A stretch of DNA of 15,517 nt from CAYTED01 sp964537075 (lineage in GTDB: Bacteria; Patescibacteriota; Minisyncoccia; Moranbacterales; UBA1568): contig CAZIBB010000021.1 in the NCBI GenBank assembly GCA_964537075.1, positions 1-15,517 on the forward strand. The letters run 5' to 3'. This document shows positions 13,324 through 15,517 of this stretch, one piece after another. The position numbers and the translations under genes were made by a program. Position 1 is the stretch's first letter, and every line of letters begins with the position of its first letter. A model generated the notes under the pieces. The model was given only the letters and a program-made list of their open reading frames with translations. It was not told the origin of the DNA and ran no database searches.

Positions 13324-13342
13324 AAGAGAAGCATCTCTTTTT
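13324..13342 (+). terminator. Short intrinsic terminator after the Grx-CcdA gene
   Basis: AAGAGA (13324-13329), loop AGCA, TCTCTT (13334-13339) and further T residues lie 17 bases after the stop. The stem is short, so efficiency is uncertain. Confidence 0.55.
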
Positions 13343-13389
13343 CAGTTTTTGCGGTAAGATATGAGACAGGCTTTGAGAGGAAGGAAGTA

Positions 13390-13418
13390 TTTCCAGAATG
13401 GAAAGGATGGGGTATACT
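13390..13418 (+). promoter_or_regulatory. Promoter of the DsbA-like gene
   Basis: TTTCCA (13390-13395), 17 bases, and TATACT (13413-13418). The start point near 13425 lies after the most upstream ATG of this frame (13398), which decides for the ATG at 13449. Confidence 0.6.
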
Positions 13419-13448
13419 AAGCGGGATATAAATCGTAATAAATATATT

Positions 13449-14279
13449 ATGGAAGAAATGATGCAAGAGGAAAGACGAGAGAAGGCGTCTTTGAAAGCGA
13501 GCAATGATGCTTGGCTTTTGGCGGGAGCTATCCTTTTGGGGAGCGTGATCGTCGCGGCATCCGTAGCGACCGGTGGAAATTTTTTGAAGAAGGTTGACAC
13601 ATCGGCTGCGACGGAGGGAGCCGATGCGAAGCCGCAGAAAAATGCGGAAGTGACGGTAACACAGGATCAGGTAAAGGCGCTTTTTACGGATAAGAATCTG
13701 GCTTTCGGAGATAAGAATAGCAAGGTACTGTTTGTCGAATTCAGCGATCCGAGTTGTCCGTATTGTAATATCGCCGCCGGTAAGAATCCGAATTTCAATA
13801 AACAGGCTGGTGGGCAATTTGTTATGGTGAAGGATGGCGGAACGTATTTGCCACCCGTGATTGAAATGAAGAAAATGGTGGATGCTGGTAAGGCGGCCTT
13901 TGTGTGGATCTACCAAAACGGACATGGAAACGGAGAACTAGCATCTCAAGCCCTCTACTGTGCCCAGGAAAAGAAGAAGTTTTGGGAAGTGCATGATCTC
14001 CTGATGAATGAGGCGGGGTTCAAGCTGATTAATGAAACGGTAAAGAATGACATCACGAAAGTTTCCGTGATGGCGGACTTTTTGAAGTCGGCGGTTTCAG
14101 TGACTGATATGAAGTCCTGCTTGGAAAGTGGCAAGTACAGTAGCCGATTGGTCGATGATATGGCGGTTGCCAAGCAATTTGGTGTCAGTGGAACGCCTGG
14201 GTTCTTTGTGAACACGACGAACTTTGCCGGAGCTGTGAGCTTCAAGGATATGCAGTCTGCCGTGGAGAGGGTGAAATAG
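13449..14279 (+). CDS. Membrane-anchored DsbA-like thiol oxidoreductase (CPYC)
   Basis: From the ATG at 13449 the protein is 276 aa: a charged cytoplasmic start (MEEMMQEERREKASLK), a membrane helix at about 22-43, a flexible linker, and a DsbA-family (Thioredoxin_4-type) domain. The active site is C103-P-Y-C106 in VEFSDPSCPYCN, and the cis-proline is P250 in GVSGTPGFFVNT; the inserted helical domain lies between them, with C171 and C224 as further cysteines. It probably forms disulfides in exported proteins or exchanges them with the Grx-CcdA hub upstream. No DsbB or VKOR-type reoxidant is seen in the window. The frame extends to an ATG at 13398, but the promoter overlaps that part. A strong terminator follows. 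Confidence 0.9.
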   Translation: MEEMMQEERREKASLKASNDAWLLAGAILLGSVIVAASVATGGNFLKKVDTSAATEGADAKPQKNAEVTVTQDQVKALFTDKNLAFGDKNSKVLFVEFSDPSCPYCNIAAGKNPNFNKQAGGQFVMVKDGGTYLPPVIEMKKMVDAGKAAFVWIYQNGHGNGELASQALYCAQEKKKFWEVHDLLMNEAGFKLINETVKNDITKVSVMADFLKSAVSVTDMKSCLESGKYSSRLVDDMAVAKQFGVSGTPGFFVNTTNFAGAVSFKDMQSAVERVK

Positions 14280-14288
14280 TCTCGGGAA

Positions 14289-14390
14289 GAGGTGAGAGGG
14301 TAGAGTTTAGAGAATAGAAGATAGAGAAGAGTAAATGACCGTCCCGTAAGGGCGGTCTTTTTTCTAAACTCTAAACTCTCTTCTCTCAGG
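14289..14390. repeat. Heptad-periodic purine and pyrimidine tracts flanking a terminator
   Basis: Six purine-rich heptads in register (GAGGTGA GAGGGTA GAGTTTA ... 14289-14330) precede the terminator at 14337-14363. Pyrimidine heptads CTAAACT CTAAACT CTCTTCT (14364-14384) follow it. The two sides are roughly complementary, so they can lengthen the terminator stem. The units relate to those at 6930-6964 and 10463-10490. Confidence 0.6.
14337..14363 (+). terminator. Intrinsic terminator after the DsbA-like gene
   Basis: GACCGTCCC (14337-14345) pairs with GGGCGGTC (14350-14357) with one bulged T and a GTAA loop, followed by six T residues. Confidence 0.9.
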
Positions 14391-14401
14391 CCTCTCTATC
14401 C

Positions 14402-14430
14402 TTGGTTATTTTTCCTGATTGGTTTACAAT
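14402..14430 (+). promoter_or_regulatory. Possible promoter of pilM
   Basis: TTGGTT (14402-14407), 17 bases, and TACAAT (14425-14430; 5/6) place a start point near 14437, about 24 bases before the pilM ATG. The -35 is weak. Confidence 0.5.
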
Positions 14431-14460
14431 GGAAGGGTAATGATCTGGAAATAGAGCCTA

Positions 14461-15517
14461 TGTTTTTCGGAAAACAAAAATATCTCGGTATTGATTTCGG
14501 AACCTCTTCGATCAAGGCGATAGAGTTGGAGCCCGCTGCCAATGGACAGGCTGCTTTGACGAATTATGCGGAAGTGAGTCTCTCTTCGATTGAATCAGGA
14601 AAACTTCATCAGGAGCATTCCTATGATGATGAAATTATATTGTATCTCAAGGCTTTGCTCGAGCGTCTCGACTTGGATAAACGAGAGGCATTCATGGCGC
14701 TCCCGGCCTTTGTCGGCTTGGTGACTTTGATTGAGCTTCCTGATATGAATCCTCGGGAAATGGAAGACGCTATCCGTTTCGAAGCGCATAAATATGTTCC
14801 CTCCAATCTTTCCGAAGTATCATTGAGCTGGGAAATAGTGAGACATCGCGAAGTCCCTGGTCAAGATGGCAGTGTGCCATTGAAAAAGATTGATGTTTTG
14901 CTGGTCGCGGCCTTGAACAAGGAAATCAATCGATACAATAAATATGCGCTCGGAGCGGATCTGAGCCTGAAGTTTCTCGAATTGGAGACGTTTTCCCTGG
15001 CGCGTGCGCTGGTCGGGAAGGAACCTGGCACTTCGATCATCATCGATATGGGTTCCAAAGCGACGAATATCATCTTGATTGAAGATGGCGTGGTGCAGCT
15101 GAGTCGCAATATCGGCATCGGCGGACATGATATGACGCGTATCATCGCTTCGAGTATGAATATCACCATGGATCGTGCGGAAGAGATGAAGAAAAGTAAT
15201 CAGGATTTCCTGAATGTCTCCGGCTCGGCTATCGTCTTCCCGTCACTTGATATCGTCATTGCCGAAACGAATCGGATCATCGCGGCATACGCGGCACAGG
15301 CAGAGGGGAAAAAAATAGACAAAGTCATTCTTTCCGGTGGCTCATCCGGATTGACCGGACTCACGCAATTCTTGTCGAAATCTCTCGGGGTACCTGTTGT
15401 TTTGGCTGATCCGTGGAAGCGCGTCGTTATCAAGGACACTTCGCGGGCATCTGTTGAAAAACTCGGCGCTTCTTTTTCCGTCGCGGTCGGATTGGCTCTC
15501 GGCGGCATCGACGGTAT
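14461..15517 (+). CDS. pilM: Type IV pilus assembly protein PilM (open at right edge)
   Basis: PilM is a cytoplasmic actin-like ATPase that links PilN at the inner-membrane platform of type IV pili. The reading frame is open from the ATG at 14461 to the end of the window (352 codons). It shows the actin-fold motifs in order: phosphate-1 GIDFGTSSIKAIEL (residues 10-23), the substrate-like segment ALPAFVGLVTLIELPDM, EMEDAIRFEAHKYVPSNL (about 100-117), phosphate-2 IIIDMGSKATNIILIEDG (about 195-212) and the adenosine motif VILSGGSSGLTGL (about 291-303). This length is close to that of a full PilM, so only the extreme C-terminus should be missing. It has its own likely promoter after a strong terminator; pilN, pilO and other pilus genes would be expected to the right. 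Confidence 0.95.

Overview
The window looks like chromosomal DNA from a Candidatus Phyla Radiation (Patescibacteria) genome, probably of the Parcubacteria type. This is inferred from the gene set and style, not from a marker search. The clues are short intergenic gaps, many starts without a clear Shine-Dalgarno, a small zinc-ribbon protein before rplY, single-pass thioredoxin-fold proteins, and lysozyme-fold exoenzymes. All genes read cleanly in the standard code with TGA as stop, so the Gracilibacteria/SR1 recoding is not seen.

Layout. (1) 1-2150 is visibly AT-rich and accessory in character: the end of an unidentified upstream reading frame, a small WYL-like protein, and a TM0106-type fusion of a RecB/Cas4-like Fe-S nuclease with a DEDD exonuclease. 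(2) 2188-5446, minus strand: clpC followed by comF, separated by a perfect 17-bp inverted repeat; comF ends in a strong intrinsic terminator. (3) 5465-5772 is a divergent promoter region with a recognisable sigma70 promoter for clpC and another for the rightward genes. (4) 5773-8876, plus strand: zinc-ribbon protein, rplY (bL25), terminator, then an AI-2E-family permease overlapping lgt by 4 bases. (5) 8913-14279 is an envelope/thiol-redox island: a membrane-anchored CPHC thioredoxin-like protein, two tandem paralogous lysozyme-fold proteins with four matching cysteines, a small membrane ORF, a glutaredoxin-CcdA fusion and a DsbA-like protein. (6) 14461 to the right edge: pilM, open at the edge, probably starting a type IV pilus operon.

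How the genes may work together. The island at 8913-14279 has an oxidase/isomerase-type protein (DsbA-like), a transmembrane reductant hub (Grx-CcdA), a third thioredoxin-fold protein, and two exported enzymes with conserved cysteines that could be folding clients. Lgt (lipoprotein lipidation) and PilM (pilus assembly) give the whole right half a cell-surface theme.

The non-coding DNA is the least ordinary part. A 133-nt, very strongly structured candidate RNA or hairpin element with its own terminator lies between the two lysozyme paralogs, and a second long inverted repeat follows the second paralog. A pair of 70-80-nt REP-like elements sits directly upstream of two exported-protein genes. 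Heptad-periodic purine or pyrimidine tracts recur in three intergenic gaps.
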